From Sternotherus odoratus (taxonomy: Eukaryota > Chordata > Testudines > Kinosternidae), in the NCBI GenBank assembly GCA_032164245.1, contig JAVMKO010000003.1, positions 62,876,390 through 62,940,389 of the forward strand: a stretch of DNA of 64,000 nucleotides, given 5' to 3'. Position 1 is the stretch's first letter. Every line of letters begins with the position of its first letter. Positions 12,776 to 22,440 of the stretch are shown piece after piece. The position numbers and the translations under genes were made by a program. The notes under the pieces are model-generated. The model was given only the letters and a program-made list of their open reading frames with translations. It was not told the origin of the DNA and searched no databases.

Positions 12776-13240
12776 TCAGGGTTCCTTCACCACTCTGAAG
12801 TCTGGGGTACAGATTTGGAGACCCACATTAAAGACCTCCTAAACTTATTTCTAGCAGATTAGATTAAAATCTTCTACAAGGTACAAATCCCTCCTTTTCC
12901 TTGAGTGATACTGCTGCCACCACCAAGTGATTTAGACAAAGATTCAGGGAAAGGGACACTGGGAGTTCCTATTCCCGCAAAATATTCCTCCCAAACCTCT
13001 ACATCCCCTTCCTGGGGAGGCTTGAAAATAATATTCTCACCAATTGGTACAGGTGAGCACAGAACAAACCCCTTGGTTTTTAGAACACTGAAAATCAATC
13101 AGGTTCTTAAAAGAAGAAGTTTATTTTTTAAAAAAAATAAAGAATCAACTCTGTAAACTCAGGATGGAAGGTAAAGTTACAGGATAATAAAAGATTTAAA
13201 CAGAGAGTTTTCCTATCCCTCCTCTGATCTCCCATGGGAG
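12776..13240 (-). mobile_element. Retroviral-type LTR fragment
   Basis: Starts with TGTCAGGGTTCC near 12775 and contains the complement of a poly(A) signal (TTTATTTTTT near 13120-13130), implying an LTR in minus orientation. The overall sequence resembles a turtle endogenous retrovirus LTR from memory. The right end and target duplication are not identifiable. Confidence 0.45.
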
Positions 13241-13324
13241 AGTACAATATTTTTGTTTAAAAAAAAAACAACCTCTGGATGTTTTGTTTTCCTTAAATGC
13301 TCCAGCTAGAAATGAATAATAGCA

Positions 13325-13500
13325 AATAATAATCTCTAACTCATACTTCCATAGATCTTGCAGTGCTTTAAACAAGAGGTCTGTATCACTATTCCCATTT
13401 TAACAAAGGGAAAACCATGGCACAGAGAGGTGAAGTGACTTGCCCACAAATCACATAGTACATCAGTGACAGACCAAGGAACAGAACCTTAGTCTTCTGC
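13325..13500 (+). repeat. MIR-type SINE core
   Basis: Contains the characteristic order ATTCCCATTTTAACAAAGGG, then CACAGAGAGGTGAAGTGACTT, then GCCCACAAATCACATAG. This is the conserved MIR/CORE region of an ancient amniote SINE. The copy is diverged and has no clear tRNA-derived head. Confidence 0.75.
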
Positions 13501-14299
13501 AGTATTAGTCTGGGTTGTCTTAGATTAGGCCTCATGTTCACTACAGAGTTACAATTTGCACAGGAAAATTTACCCCAGAAATTACTTGGTGGGAAATAGT
13601 ACTTCATCTCTTTCAGTTCTTATTTTTACATATAACTGATCAATGTACTTTAAACCCTCTTGCGCTGGACACCAATAAGGAGTCACATTGCTGCTTGGGC
13701 AACCATGGGTCCTTGCTGGTCTCCCAACCCCATATGGGGCAGCCCTGCATTTGAAACCATGCTTTCATGGTAATAATAACCATGTAATTGTATGACTGTG
13801 GCCTTCACCTCTCCTCCTTCCTTGGTTCCATTCATTTGTGTTATCTCTTTAATAAGGCCCATACCCATATCTTGGTAAAATTCCTGCATGTACTTAACTT
13901 CGAGTATGAGCAGCCCAATTAATTCAATGGGATTAAACATTTGCTTGAAACTAAACATATGCATAAACTGTTTTGAGGCTCAGAGACTAAGTTCTTCAGG
14001 GAAGGAATCCTATCTACCCATGTGCACAATAAAACTCCAACTCTTATTGGAGACTATCATATAAAATAACAAATATTATTTACAAAAGTGCAAGTACTCC
14101 ATTAGGACAGAACAAAAAGATACAAATTGTGCAGGGATTGCTAAAATAGTATAATACAGATGTCCACTGAATTGCATAAATTCTGTTCTGGCCATTGAAA
14201 CCTATTTTTGGTCACACCCATTTTCAATGACAGCCCCTGCCTTGTAGCATGCAGAATACACAATACCCCATGCACTTAGATCATATGAAGAGGAATGGA
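13501..14299. other. No recognised gene
   Basis: AT-rich sequence with no recognisable motif or repeat boundary. Confidence 0.5.
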
Positions 14300-14350
14300 C
14301 GAGAAGACTTCTTGAGGTGCCTTCCAGTCCTACCATTCTGTGATTCTGTG
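14300..14350 (+). repeat. CR1 LINE 3' tail
   Basis: Carries CTTGAGGTGCCTTCCAGTCC followed by two copies of the octamer ATTCTGTG (14335-14342 and 14343-14350). This is the tandem octamer that ends CR1 elements. It is severely 5'-truncated. Confidence 0.75.
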
Positions 14351-14683
14351 TTGTCCAAATAAACAAACATACATTCCATTAAAGATTTGAAACAGAAAAA
14401 CTTCCAAAACAGACTCCAACGAGAAACTGGAATTAATTTTCAAATTGGACACAATTAACCAGGGGATTAATAGAACTTCATATTGGCTCTCTCATTACAG
14501 TAATTGTTTGCATTTTCTGAGTTAATTTCACTGACAACAGATCTCCATTTCAAAAGGTGTTTTTCTCCTAGTGATAATGGACCATCTACATTTAACAGCC
14601 CTCTTAGAATTGGCATGCTAATGCACATTTTTTTTCTTTTTCTTTCTTTCTGTATGTATAAATGCATTTTACTTCTGTTCCAT

Positions 14684-14775
14684 TCTATGCATCTGACGAA
14701 GTGAGCTATAGCTCACGAAAGCTTATGCTGAAATAAACTAGTTAGTCTCTAAGGTGCTACAAGTATTCCTGGCTT
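14684..14775 (+). mobile_element. Penelope-like element 3' tail
   Basis: Contains CATCTGACGAAGTGAGC, then the near-palindrome AGCTATAGCTCACGAAAGCTT, then AATAAACTAGTTAGTCTCTA and AGGTGCTAC. This is the conserved 3' end of vertebrate Penelope-like elements. A related tail on the opposite strand is at 62766-62860. Confidence 0.7.
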
Positions 14776-15489
14776 TCTATACTTGATGAGGTTACTTTCA
14801 AATAAAAAATGGTTTCCTTTTCTTTTGAAATATGTTTAAATAGTTTAGTACTTGTTTGTTTAAAAGACAGATACATTTTGTGTTGTAGTAAGGGAAAGAA
14901 GGGATAAGAGTGAAGACCATTTGATTTGTGTGGACTAGACTCTGTTTTGGAGGAAGAAGAGAAAGATGTTAAGGGTAGACTAAAAACCCTGCACATTGAT
15001 GTGCCTGTCAGATGTTTTATTTAATCCCTTCACACAAACATTCACTCCTTTTAAGAATCTACCCATTCACTTCAAGCACACATTTATCTTCTGTGCAGAT
15101 CAGGAGCATGCATGTTCACTACATCACAAAAACAATAACATACAGCACGAGGCTATTAAAGCTAAAAGCTTTGGGAATAAATCACAAACCTGACACCCAG
15201 CTAGACTGAGGGAGGGATTTGAGCAAGGGAACAGCTTCACCAGGAAAAATCTAACACTTCAAATAGCCTATAGTGCAGATTCTGTAGATTTAAATATGTA
15301 TATTGATTTTCAGGTGTATCAAAGAAGAAAAACAATCTCAAAGGACAGAGAAATTAGTCCTAGTATGATTTGTTGGGAAATGAAATAGTAGAATATTAAA
15401 AGCTGAAAAGTCAGTCATAGATTAGAAGGACATGCCAGTGATTCTAGTACAGTCGGAAAAAAAAAGAAGTTGATAGTAACCAATTCTAT
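14776..15489. other. No recognised gene
   Basis: AT-rich sequence with no identifiable element. Confidence 0.5.
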
Positions 15490-15850
15490 GGGTATATCTA
15501 CACTTGTGAGTGGGTACAGTTACATATCCGTGTACAGACCAGCATGTGTACCCTGTACCCATGTGGAGTGTCCACATATGATGTTCTGTGCCTAGGCATG
15601 TACAGTAGACTCTTGATTATCCAGGATGATAGGGAAAAAATAATCCTGGTTAATAAAATCCCGGATAATCACCATCCATAGGAAATATGAGGATGGGGGA
15701 GTTGGTTCACGAGCCACCCTGCACCGGAGGGAGGGGATGTGGTTCACTGGTTGCCATGTGCCCTGGTGGGGTTTTTTTTGGTGCTTGGGGCATCAACAAA
15801 GCCAGAGCCGGCACTGCGAGTTACACGTTGTTGTTTTTTTGACATCCTGG

Positions 15851-16345
15851 TGTGGCAAGGTGGCTCCTCTGCTCCCCCTGGTTCAAGTCCTTTGGGGTGT
15901 TGGGGCGGCCCTGGCGCCCTGACCAGACTGCACCAGACCCGGTTTTTCCTGCTGCTCCTTAGCAACTCGCTCCCTCTCTTTCTCTCTCAGGGTCAGGCTC
16001 CTGCAGGCTAGGGTAGCTAGGTTCCCCCTGGAAGGGACCCTTAGTTCTCTCCTCCAGCTTGCCAGCAGCCTCTCCGTCCCTGCTTCTTCCAACTCGCTCC
16101 TCACACTCCTCTGCTTCCACCAAACTCAGTCCTCTAACACCTACTGCCTCCAAACCTACTCCTCAAACTCCCATAAGCCTCTCTGGGGAGGAGTCTCTTT
16201 TCAAGGGCTCTGGCAGCCTCTTTAATTGGCCTCAGCTGGCCCTGCTTCTGGCTGTGGCAGCCCTGCTCAGCTGGACCCAGTTCCCTTGTGGTAACCCTTC
16301 TAATTACAGGCCTTACTGGCAGCTGTCTGCCCTGGGTCTGCCACA
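15851..16345 (-). repeat. Gypsy 3' LTR (left copy on plus strand)
   Basis: 495 bp beginning TGTGGCAAGG and ending GGTCTGCCACA on the plus strand, so the ends form the inverted repeat TGTGGCA/TGCCACA. It aligns base for base with 20839-21333 except at about five substitutions, counted by eye. Confidence 0.95.
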
Positions 16346-16361
16346 TATCCCCCCCCCCCCC
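16346..16361 (-). promoter_or_regulatory. Polypurine tract of the gypsy element
   Basis: Immediately inside the 3' LTR, the minus strand reads a run of G followed by ATA before the LTR. This is the expected site of plus-strand DNA priming during reverse transcription. The C run on the plus strand is a likely place for length errors. Confidence 0.7.
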
Positions 16362-17869
16362 GCGCAACACCATGGGGTTGGGCTACTTGGGGTGCGGAGC
16401 AGTGTATCCGTGATAGCCTGTCCGCATTCCCATGCAGGGGGCCGGACCGATGTTGCACCCGGAAGTGGAAGGGCTGCAGTGAGAGGAACCATCTTGTAAC
16501 CCTTGCATTGCTGTCCTTATTTTGGTGCATCCACTTCAGCGGGGCATGGTCCATAACTAGGATAAACCGTCGACCGAGTAGATAGTAACGGAGGCTCTCT
16601 ATGGCCCACTTCACCGCCAGGCACTCCTTCTCCACTACGGCATACTTCCGTTCTCTGGGCAGAAGCTTCCGGCTGAGAAATAGGACTGGGTGGTCTTCTC
16701 CAGCCCTCATCTGGGAGAGCACCGCCCCCAGCCCTACCTCGGAAGCGTCTGTCTGTAAAATAAACTCTTCTTTCCAGTCAGGGGCTATCAACACTGGGTC
16801 GGTGCAGAGGGCGGTCCGCAGGTCCCCAAACGCTGCCTCGGCGGCATCCGACCACTTCACGATGTCTGGGCCACGGGCTCTCGTTAGATCAGTTAACGGG
16901 CAGGCCCGGGTGGCGAAATTGGGGATGAATCATCAGTAATACCCAACCAACCCTAGAAACGCTCTGACCTGTTTCTTTCGGATTGGTCGGGGCCACTTCT
17001 GGATCGCCTCCAGTTTGTTAAGTTGGGGCTTTACTACGCCTCTGCCTACTATATAGCCGAGGTACTTAGCCTCTGCCAGTCCAATCAAGCACTTGGGTGG
17101 ATTTGCGGTCAGCCCCGCCTTCCTCAGGGTGTCTAAGACGGCCTCTACCTTCCGCAAGTGCGTTCCCCAGTCTGGGCTATATATAATGACATCGTCCAGA
17201 TAGGCGGCCGCGTATTGCCTATGAGGCCGCAACAGTTTGTCCATGAGCCTCTGGAAGGTGGCAGGGCCCCATGCAACCCGAAGGGGAGGACCGTGTACTG
17301 GTACAACCCCTCCGGGGTGGCAAAGGCCGTCTTTTCCTTGTCTGCCTTGGCCAGAGGGATCTGCCAATACCCCTTGGTCAGGTCTAGGGTGGACATAAAC
17401 TGGGCCGATCCTAACCTGTCAATCAGTTCGTCTATCCGGGGTAGCGGGTACGCGTCGAACCGGGAGATGTCATTCAACCTGCGGAAGTCGTTGCAGAATC
17501 TCACCGTGCCGTCCGGCTTAGGCACCAGGACCACGGGGCTGGACCACTGGCTATGGGATTCCTCGATGACCCCTAATCTTAACATCTTCTGGACCTCCGC
17601 TCTGATCTCCTCCCGTTTTGCTTCTGGGACCCAGTAGGGCTTGACGTGAACTTTTGCTCCTGGCTCCGTGAGGATGTGGTGGTGTACTTCGGTAGTCCGG
17701 CCCGGTGTCTCCGAGAACACATCCTGGTTACGCCGGATCATGCGGACCACCTCCGTTCGCTGGTTCGGGGTCAGGTCCGGGGATATCCCCACCCGGCTGG
17801 GTGGGTTGCTTTCCCGGGGCGGCGCCGCCAGCACAACCATCAGAGCGTCTCTCTCCTGCCACGGTTTTA
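16362..17869 (-). pseudogene. pol: Gypsy pol, part 2: reverse transcriptase and RNase H
   Basis: Reverse transcriptase begins at about 17660. It has the blocks VVLVPKPDGTVRFC, DAYPLPRIDELI and LDLTKGYWQIPL, and the catalytic YLDDVIIYS with the aspartates at about 17200-17191. RNase H follows in the same frame at about 16770-16400, with the catalytic positions in LQTDAS (Asp at 16749), EKECLAVKWA and VMDHAPL, and a final HGNADRLSR. A one-base deletion after LPFGLHGA near 17265 shifts frame. Two adjacent TGA codons after the GLVGYY motif (about 16930-16935) interrupt the connection to RNase H. The last frame runs through the polypurine tract and stops inside the LTR (16300). It acts in cytoplasmic particles to copy RNA into DNA. 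Confidence 0.92.
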
Positions 17870-19461
17870 ACAGGTTGACGTGGTAAATCTGCTCCGGCTT
17901 CCGGCGTCCCGGCTGTCGGACCTTATAGTCCACGTCCCCCACGGCTTCTACTACTTCGTATGGCCCTTGCCACTGGGTCAACAACTTGCTCTCCGCCGTG
18001 GGTACGAGCACCATCACCTGTCTCCCACCTGGAACTTCCTGCTTCTCGCTTGGCGGTTGTAATATGTCCGCTGGGCCTCCTGTGCCTTCTCTAGGTGTTC
18101 CCTCACTATGGGGGTGACCTTGGCTATCCTCTCTCTCATCTGCACTACATGTTCGACGACATTCCTCCCCCGGTTCGGCTGTTCTTCCCAACCCTCTTTG
18201 GCGCTGTCGAGTATGCCCCGAGGGTGGCGTCCATACAGCAGCTCGAACGGGGCAAACCCCATGGAGGCCTGGGGCACCTCCCTTACAGCAAACAGGAGGT
18301 AGGGGAGTAGGGTATCCCAATCCTTTCCGTCCCGACTCACTGCCTTCCTCAGCATACTTTCAATGTCCGGTTGAACCGTTCGACCAGGCCGTCGGTCTGG
18401 GGATGGTACACCGACGTCCTTATGGTCCGCACACGGAGTAGGCAACAAAGGTCCTTCATTAATTTGGACATAAAGGGAGTCCCTTGGTCAGTCAGGATCT
18501 CCTTTGGTATCCCTACTCGGACAAAGATCTGTAGCAGCTCCCGAGCTATGGTTTTAGACAGTGTGTTCCGTAAGGGTACAGTCTCGGGGTACCAGGTGGC
18601 GTAGTCCAGCACCACCAGTATATGCCGATGGCCCCGGGCCGATTTCTCCAGCGGGCCCACCAGGTCCATGGCGATCCTCTCGAATGGGACCTCAATGATG
18701 GGGAGGGGCACTAAAGGGGCCCGCAGGTGGGACCGGGGGGCGTGCAATTGACATTCCGGGCAGGAAGCGCAGTACCGCCGGACCGCTGCATGGACCCCTG
18801 GCCAGAAGAACCTCTTCATGACCCGATCGAGGGTCTTCTCCACCCCCAGGTGGCCCCCGAAGAGGTGGCTGTGAGCCAGGTCCAATACGCCTCTCTGATG
18901 TTTCCGTGGCACCAAAAGTTGTTCCACCGACATGTCGGACATCGGGACTACCCTGTACAGTAGGTCCCCCTTGATTATATAATACGGCCCTCGGCCCTTA
19001 CTTTTCCCGTCTACCGGGACCCCATTTACCTCCACCACTTCGCCGCGGATATTTTGGTAGAGTGGGTCATTGGCCTGATCCTGCCCGAAATCCTCCATAG
19101 CCGGGCCAATTGACCCCAACTCCGGGGTCTCCACCTCTGCCTCCCCTTTGGGTACCGCCTGGGGGGCACTAGGCCCGGTGTCGGTCTCCCCCACCTCTCG
19201 CCTGGTCCTCCTTCCCTGGGGGCTTCCTCGTTCCCCCACTAGTGCAGCCCTCCTATATTGGGTCAGGATTTTTGTCCCTAACGCCTTGGCTACCCTCCTC
19301 TCCCTCCGAGACTTCCGGGACCCCCCGCCTACAGAGAATAATTCCGGGTCAAATTCCCGGAAAGCTGGTGCCCCGGGACCCCTCGGCGTCACCTCCGGGA
19401 CCCCGGCACTAACTCCTTCTGTCCCCCGCCCGGGGAGCAGACTGTCAAAGTCGGGGAAGTC
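17870..19461 (-). pseudogene. pol: Gypsy pol, part 1: integrase, placed upstream of RT
   Basis: The frame 19392-18349 carries a linker, then the HHCC zinc domain (histidines within the AHSHLFGGH region, cysteines in CASCPEC, about 18880-18750). The catalytic core follows with aspartates in AMDLVGP (18666) and TDQG (18489) and glutamate in VERFN (18381). The last two are spaced 35 residues apart, the canonical D,D35E. The frame breaks near 18355, continues in another frame at about 18360-18014, breaks again near 18020, and then shows the C-terminal GPY/F module (QWQGPYEV at about 17975-17955). The product would join the DNA copy to host chromosomes. Its position ahead of reverse transcriptase is unusual for Ty3/gypsy and marks the Gmr1 group. 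Confidence 0.92.
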
Positions 19462-19812
19462 TCATCCAATGAGGACCGGGTAGGGGAGCCTCGGGACTAC
19501 GCCCACCACTACTTTCGTGGGGTGTCCCAGGACATCGAGGCTTACAGAGACAGTGGGGTAGTAATTAATATCCCCATGCACACAGGACACTGCTGAGCGC
19601 TTGGCCCGGGACAGCTGGTCCTGGCTGATCAACATCCCGGAGACCAGCGTAACTGTGCTCCCTGAGTCTACTAGCGCGGTGGTCTTAATACCATTCATTT
19701 TATCGGGCCGGGTATATCTATGGGGAGCCATCGCGACCCCCACTTGGTTCACCAGGTCGCACGGATCCCCCATACACCCCAGGCCACATTGCATGGGTTC
19801 GGCCCGGTTTGG
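19462..19812 (-). pseudogene. pol: Gypsy aspartic protease
   Basis: Follows the zinc knuckle in the same frame. The active-site motif ALVDSGSTVTLVSG has its catalytic Asp at about 19668-19666. The domain ends with LPYPVLIG, the usual closing pattern of retrotransposon proteases. The next codon is TGA (19462-19464), after which the frame stays open into the integrase linker. A C-to-T change in an arginine CGA codon is the simplest explanation (inference). The protease would cut the Gag-Pol polyprotein. Confidence 0.85.
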
Positions 19813-20758
19813 GCACCGGGCGGCTAGGTGTCCCATTTCCCCACAAGCGTAACAGCGCCTCCCGGCTCGGGACAGCCCCCCAGTTTTTGGGCTGTTCGTC
19901 CCTACCCCCCCGAGTCCCGTTCCCCCGTTCCCCAAGTCTGTCCAAGCTCTCCGGCCATCCCCCAGCCTCCTCTTCTTCCTCCCTATAGCGGCTTGGGGTC
20001 TTGGCCATCCGGGGCTTTGGTCCGGAGGCCGGCCTTCTGGTTGACCGCAGCCCCTCCGTGGTAGTCCGTGACAACTCCTGGGAGGCAAGGTGTCTCTCTA
20101 CGAGGGCTACCAGCTCGTCGTAGGAGGGGGGATCGTTCTTTCGGACCCACCCCCTTAGCTCGGATGGCAACCCCCGCATATACCTGTCCAGCACCAGGAT
20201 CTCTATCATCTTCTCCGGGCTGTGGGTCTCGGGCCGTAACCACTTCCGGGCAAGGTGGATCAGGTCGAACAGCTGAGTCCTCGGGGTCTTGCTGACCTCG
20301 TACCTCCACTCGTGAAACTGCTGGGCCCGCAGGGCTGGCGTCACTCCTGCTCTGGCCAGGATCTCGGCCTTCAGCTGGGGGTAGACTGCAGTGGCCTCGG
20401 GCGCCAGGTCAAAATAGGCCTTCTGGGCCTCCCCGCAGAGGAAAGGGGCCAGGATACTTGCCCACTGTCCACGGGGCCAAGCCTCACGCAGGGCCATCCT
20501 CTCGAAAGCGAGTAGGTAGGCCTCGGTGTCGTTGCCCGACGTCATCTTCTGCAGGAAATGGCTGGCCCGTAGTGGCCGGTCGTCAGGCCCCCCACGGCCC
20601 ATGGTGCTCAGGGCTTTCATCTGCCGCACCACCTCCTGCAGGGTGGCTCAGTCCTGGGCTGCCTGGGTTATCAGCAACTGGTTGGTCTCTTGCTGCTCTC
20701 GGACAGCTTCCTGCTGGGCCGCAGTGGCCTGGACCAGGGCCTTCACCACCTCTTCCAT
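19813..20758 (-). pseudogene. gag: Gypsy gag with SCAN-like capsid region and zinc knuckle
   Basis: The probable start ATG is at 20758, about 60 bases inside the primer site. The first 36 codons (rich in Gln and Ala, coiled-coil like) end at an in-frame TGA at 20650-20648, and the frame then stays open to about 19890. The segment at about 20323-20081, beginning [10 protein letters not shown] and containing [30 protein letters not shown] and ELVALVERH, matches the vertebrate SCAN domain pattern. This is the capsid C-terminal region from which SCAN is thought to derive. A frame change at a G run near 19890 is needed to reach the nucleocapsid zinc knuckle [14 protein letters not shown] (19854-19813). 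The product would form the particle shell and bind RNA. Confidence 0.9.
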
Positions 20759-20819
20759 CGTCCCTCTGAGTACGGGGGGGGGGGGGGAGGGGCTGGCCAC
20801 CGAGTCTAATCACTCTCTG

Positions 20820-20836
20820 TCCCACCTCTGACACCA
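20820..20836 (-). promoter_or_regulatory. Primer binding site, tRNA-Leu-like
   Basis: Two bases after the 5' LTR the minus strand reads TGGTGTCAGAGGTGGGA. Its complement, TCCCACCTCTGACACCA, looks like the 3' end of a tRNA-Leu (CAG or CAA) with CCA added, with one mismatch by memory. It would prime minus-strand DNA synthesis. Confidence 0.75.
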
Positions 20837-20838
20837 CG

Positions 20839-21333
20839 TGTGGCAAGGTGGCTCCTCTGCTCCCCCTGGTTCAAGTCCTTTGGGGTGTTGGGGCGGCCCT
20901 GGCGCCCTGACCAGACTGCACCAGACCCGGTTTTTCCTGCTGCTCCTTAGCAACTCGCTCCCTCTCTTTCTCTCTCAGGGTCAGGCTCCTGCAGGCTAGG
21001 GTAGCTAGGTTCCCCCTGGAAGGGACCCTTAGTTCTCTCCTCCTGCTTGCCAGCAGCCTCTCCGTCCCTGCTTCTTCCAACTCGCTCCTCACATTCCTCT
21101 GCTTCCACCAAACTCAGTCCTCTAACACCTACTGCCTCCAAACCCACTCCTCAAACTCCCACAAGCCTCTCTGGGGTGGAGTCTCTTTTCAAGGGCTCTG
21201 GCAGCCTCTTTAATTGGCCTCAGCTGGCCCTGCTTCTGGCTGTGGCAGCCCTGCTCAGCTGGACCCAGTTCCCTTGTGGTAACCCTTCTAATTACAGGCC
21301 TTACTGGCAGCTGTCTGCCCTGGGTCTGCCACA
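20839..21333 (-). repeat. Gypsy 5' LTR (right copy on plus strand)
   Basis: 495 bp, same ends as 15851-16345. The differences seen are at five single positions, for example CCTCCTGC against CCTCCAGC and GGGGTGG against GGGGAGG. It would contain the promoter. I see no clear TATA box. Confidence 0.95.
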
Positions 21334-21489
21334 CTGGTTAATCCACAACCTGGTTAACCCAATCCTGGAGAATCAAGAGTCTACTGTACCTGCATTCACA
21401 CTGTTCAATATGCAGTGTTACCACTAACCCTTCAGGGGTGGTATCCCAGGGTCCTGTGCATAACCAGAGACATTCTAGGAAGTAACTTT

Positions 21490-22440
21490 TTGCACATTGA
21501 TGGAACGGTTAGCTGCCTTCACATATTTGATGACAACAGCACCCTGCCAGCTCTCTTTTCTGCCAAACTACGTTGGTAACCTGGAACAAGACAATACAGA
21601 TATGGGTCAGCTCATTGGACAAATGTATATGTGGTGCAGTATCAGATATAGGATAGAACTGGTCCAGGGAGATTTCAGATCGTGAAGATGATGGCTGACT
21701 TGGGAGTCAGGGAGGATGAAAATCTCCTTGGTATGTCCATGGATGAACTGCCTTTTCTGGTCCTGAAAAACCAGCATAGTGTGGTGGGACCACACCATCT
21801 TGGAAACCTGCAAGGACAACTGGTGGTTTCAGCACTTCAGAATGAGGAAGCAGACCTTCATGGAGTTGTGCAAGCAACATGCACCAACCTTCCAGCACCA
21901 GACCACTCATTTTCAGAAACTCCTACCAGTGCACAGGTGTGTGCCTAGAGTCTTTTGGAAGCTGGCATCTCCTGACAGCTACCAGTCAGAAGTCATCAAG
22001 TTTGGGGTCAGGAAGTCGTGTCGGGGCTACCAAAACCGTGATCCATCCGTACCCTGAAATTATAGCAGTATTTCAGAGGGGATATGGTTTTCAAACTGCG
22101 AAGGCAACAGGTTGAACACTATAATTTGCCCACTGAAAGAGGCCAGTGAACACATGAACTACAAAGGTTATTATTAACTGGTTCTCTAAGGTTTAGTGGA
22201 CCACAGGCGTCAGTTCATCAATATGGACATTGGAAAAATTGAAAAGAATCATGATGCCAAAATGCACATGGGTTTGGGGTTGTACTGCTGCAGGAAGCAG
22301 GGACTCTATCCCCCAATGATGTGACTATGTACAGTATTACTCTGCCAACATTTATTTTGGGGAAATCCCACATACTGTCTCTTACTGTGACTCATGAAGC
22401 TTTACCCTGCCATTGCCCGAGCAAGACTTGGTTGTAAATC
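21490..22440 (+). pseudogene. Degenerate Harbinger transposase
   Basis: The frame at 21779-22057 reads WWDHTIL, FRMRKQTFMELC, then WKLASPDSY and KFGVRKSC. These are collinear with WWDRIVL, FHMRKGTFMELC, WKLAMPDSY and QFGVGKST of the better copy at 25647. Further on, scattered codons match the region after the first catalytic Asp (about 22195-22290) and a broken GDPAYP-like block (about 22365-22420). Many stops and shifts separate these pieces. It is a dead and older relative, different enough to be another subfamily. Confidence 0.75.

Larger units (their letters stand above)
15851..21333 (-). mobile_element. Complete Gmr1-like Ty3/gypsy LTR retrotransposon
   Basis: 5483 bp with two 495-bp LTRs, primer binding site, polypurine tract and a 4-bp target duplication CTGG (15847-15850 and 21334-21337). 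The coding strand is minus. Order from 5' to 3': gag with SCAN-like capsid and zinc knuckle, protease, integrase, reverse transcriptase, RNase H. Integrase before reverse transcriptase is the Ty1/copia order, known among gypsy elements for the Gmr1 group. The LTRs differ at about five positions, so insertion is recent, yet several stops and frameshifts break the reading frames. An autonomous relative probably supplied proteins in trans, or the breaks came later. Confidence 0.92.
15603..21386. mobile_element. Tigger-type MITE hosting the gypsy element
   Basis: CAGTAGACTCTTGATTATCC at the left and the reverse complement of the right end match at 24 of 25 positions. TA dinucleotides flank both sides (15601-15602 and 21387-21388), as for Tigger/pogo transposons. 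The MITE itself is only about 297 bp (15603-15850 plus 21338-21386). The gypsy element inserted into it and duplicated CTGG. Confidence 0.85.
15490..22440 (+). mobile_element. Old PIF/Harbinger element split by nested insertions
   Basis: The left end GGGTATATCTACACTTGTG resembles the left terminus of the Harbinger element at 25297. A degenerate Harbinger transposase follows at 21490-22440. The interval between is filled by a Tigger-type MITE (15603-21386) that itself holds a gypsy element (15851-21333). After removal of these, about 1.2 kb of old element remains. The right terminus was not found; 22440 is only where recognisable coding similarity ends. Confidence 0.5.

Noticed and set aside
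16059..16499. Plus-strand frames of 112-159 codons across the gypsy element (for example 16059-16499 and 17158-17637)
   Set aside because: Antisense shadows of the minus-strand pol and LTR sequence.
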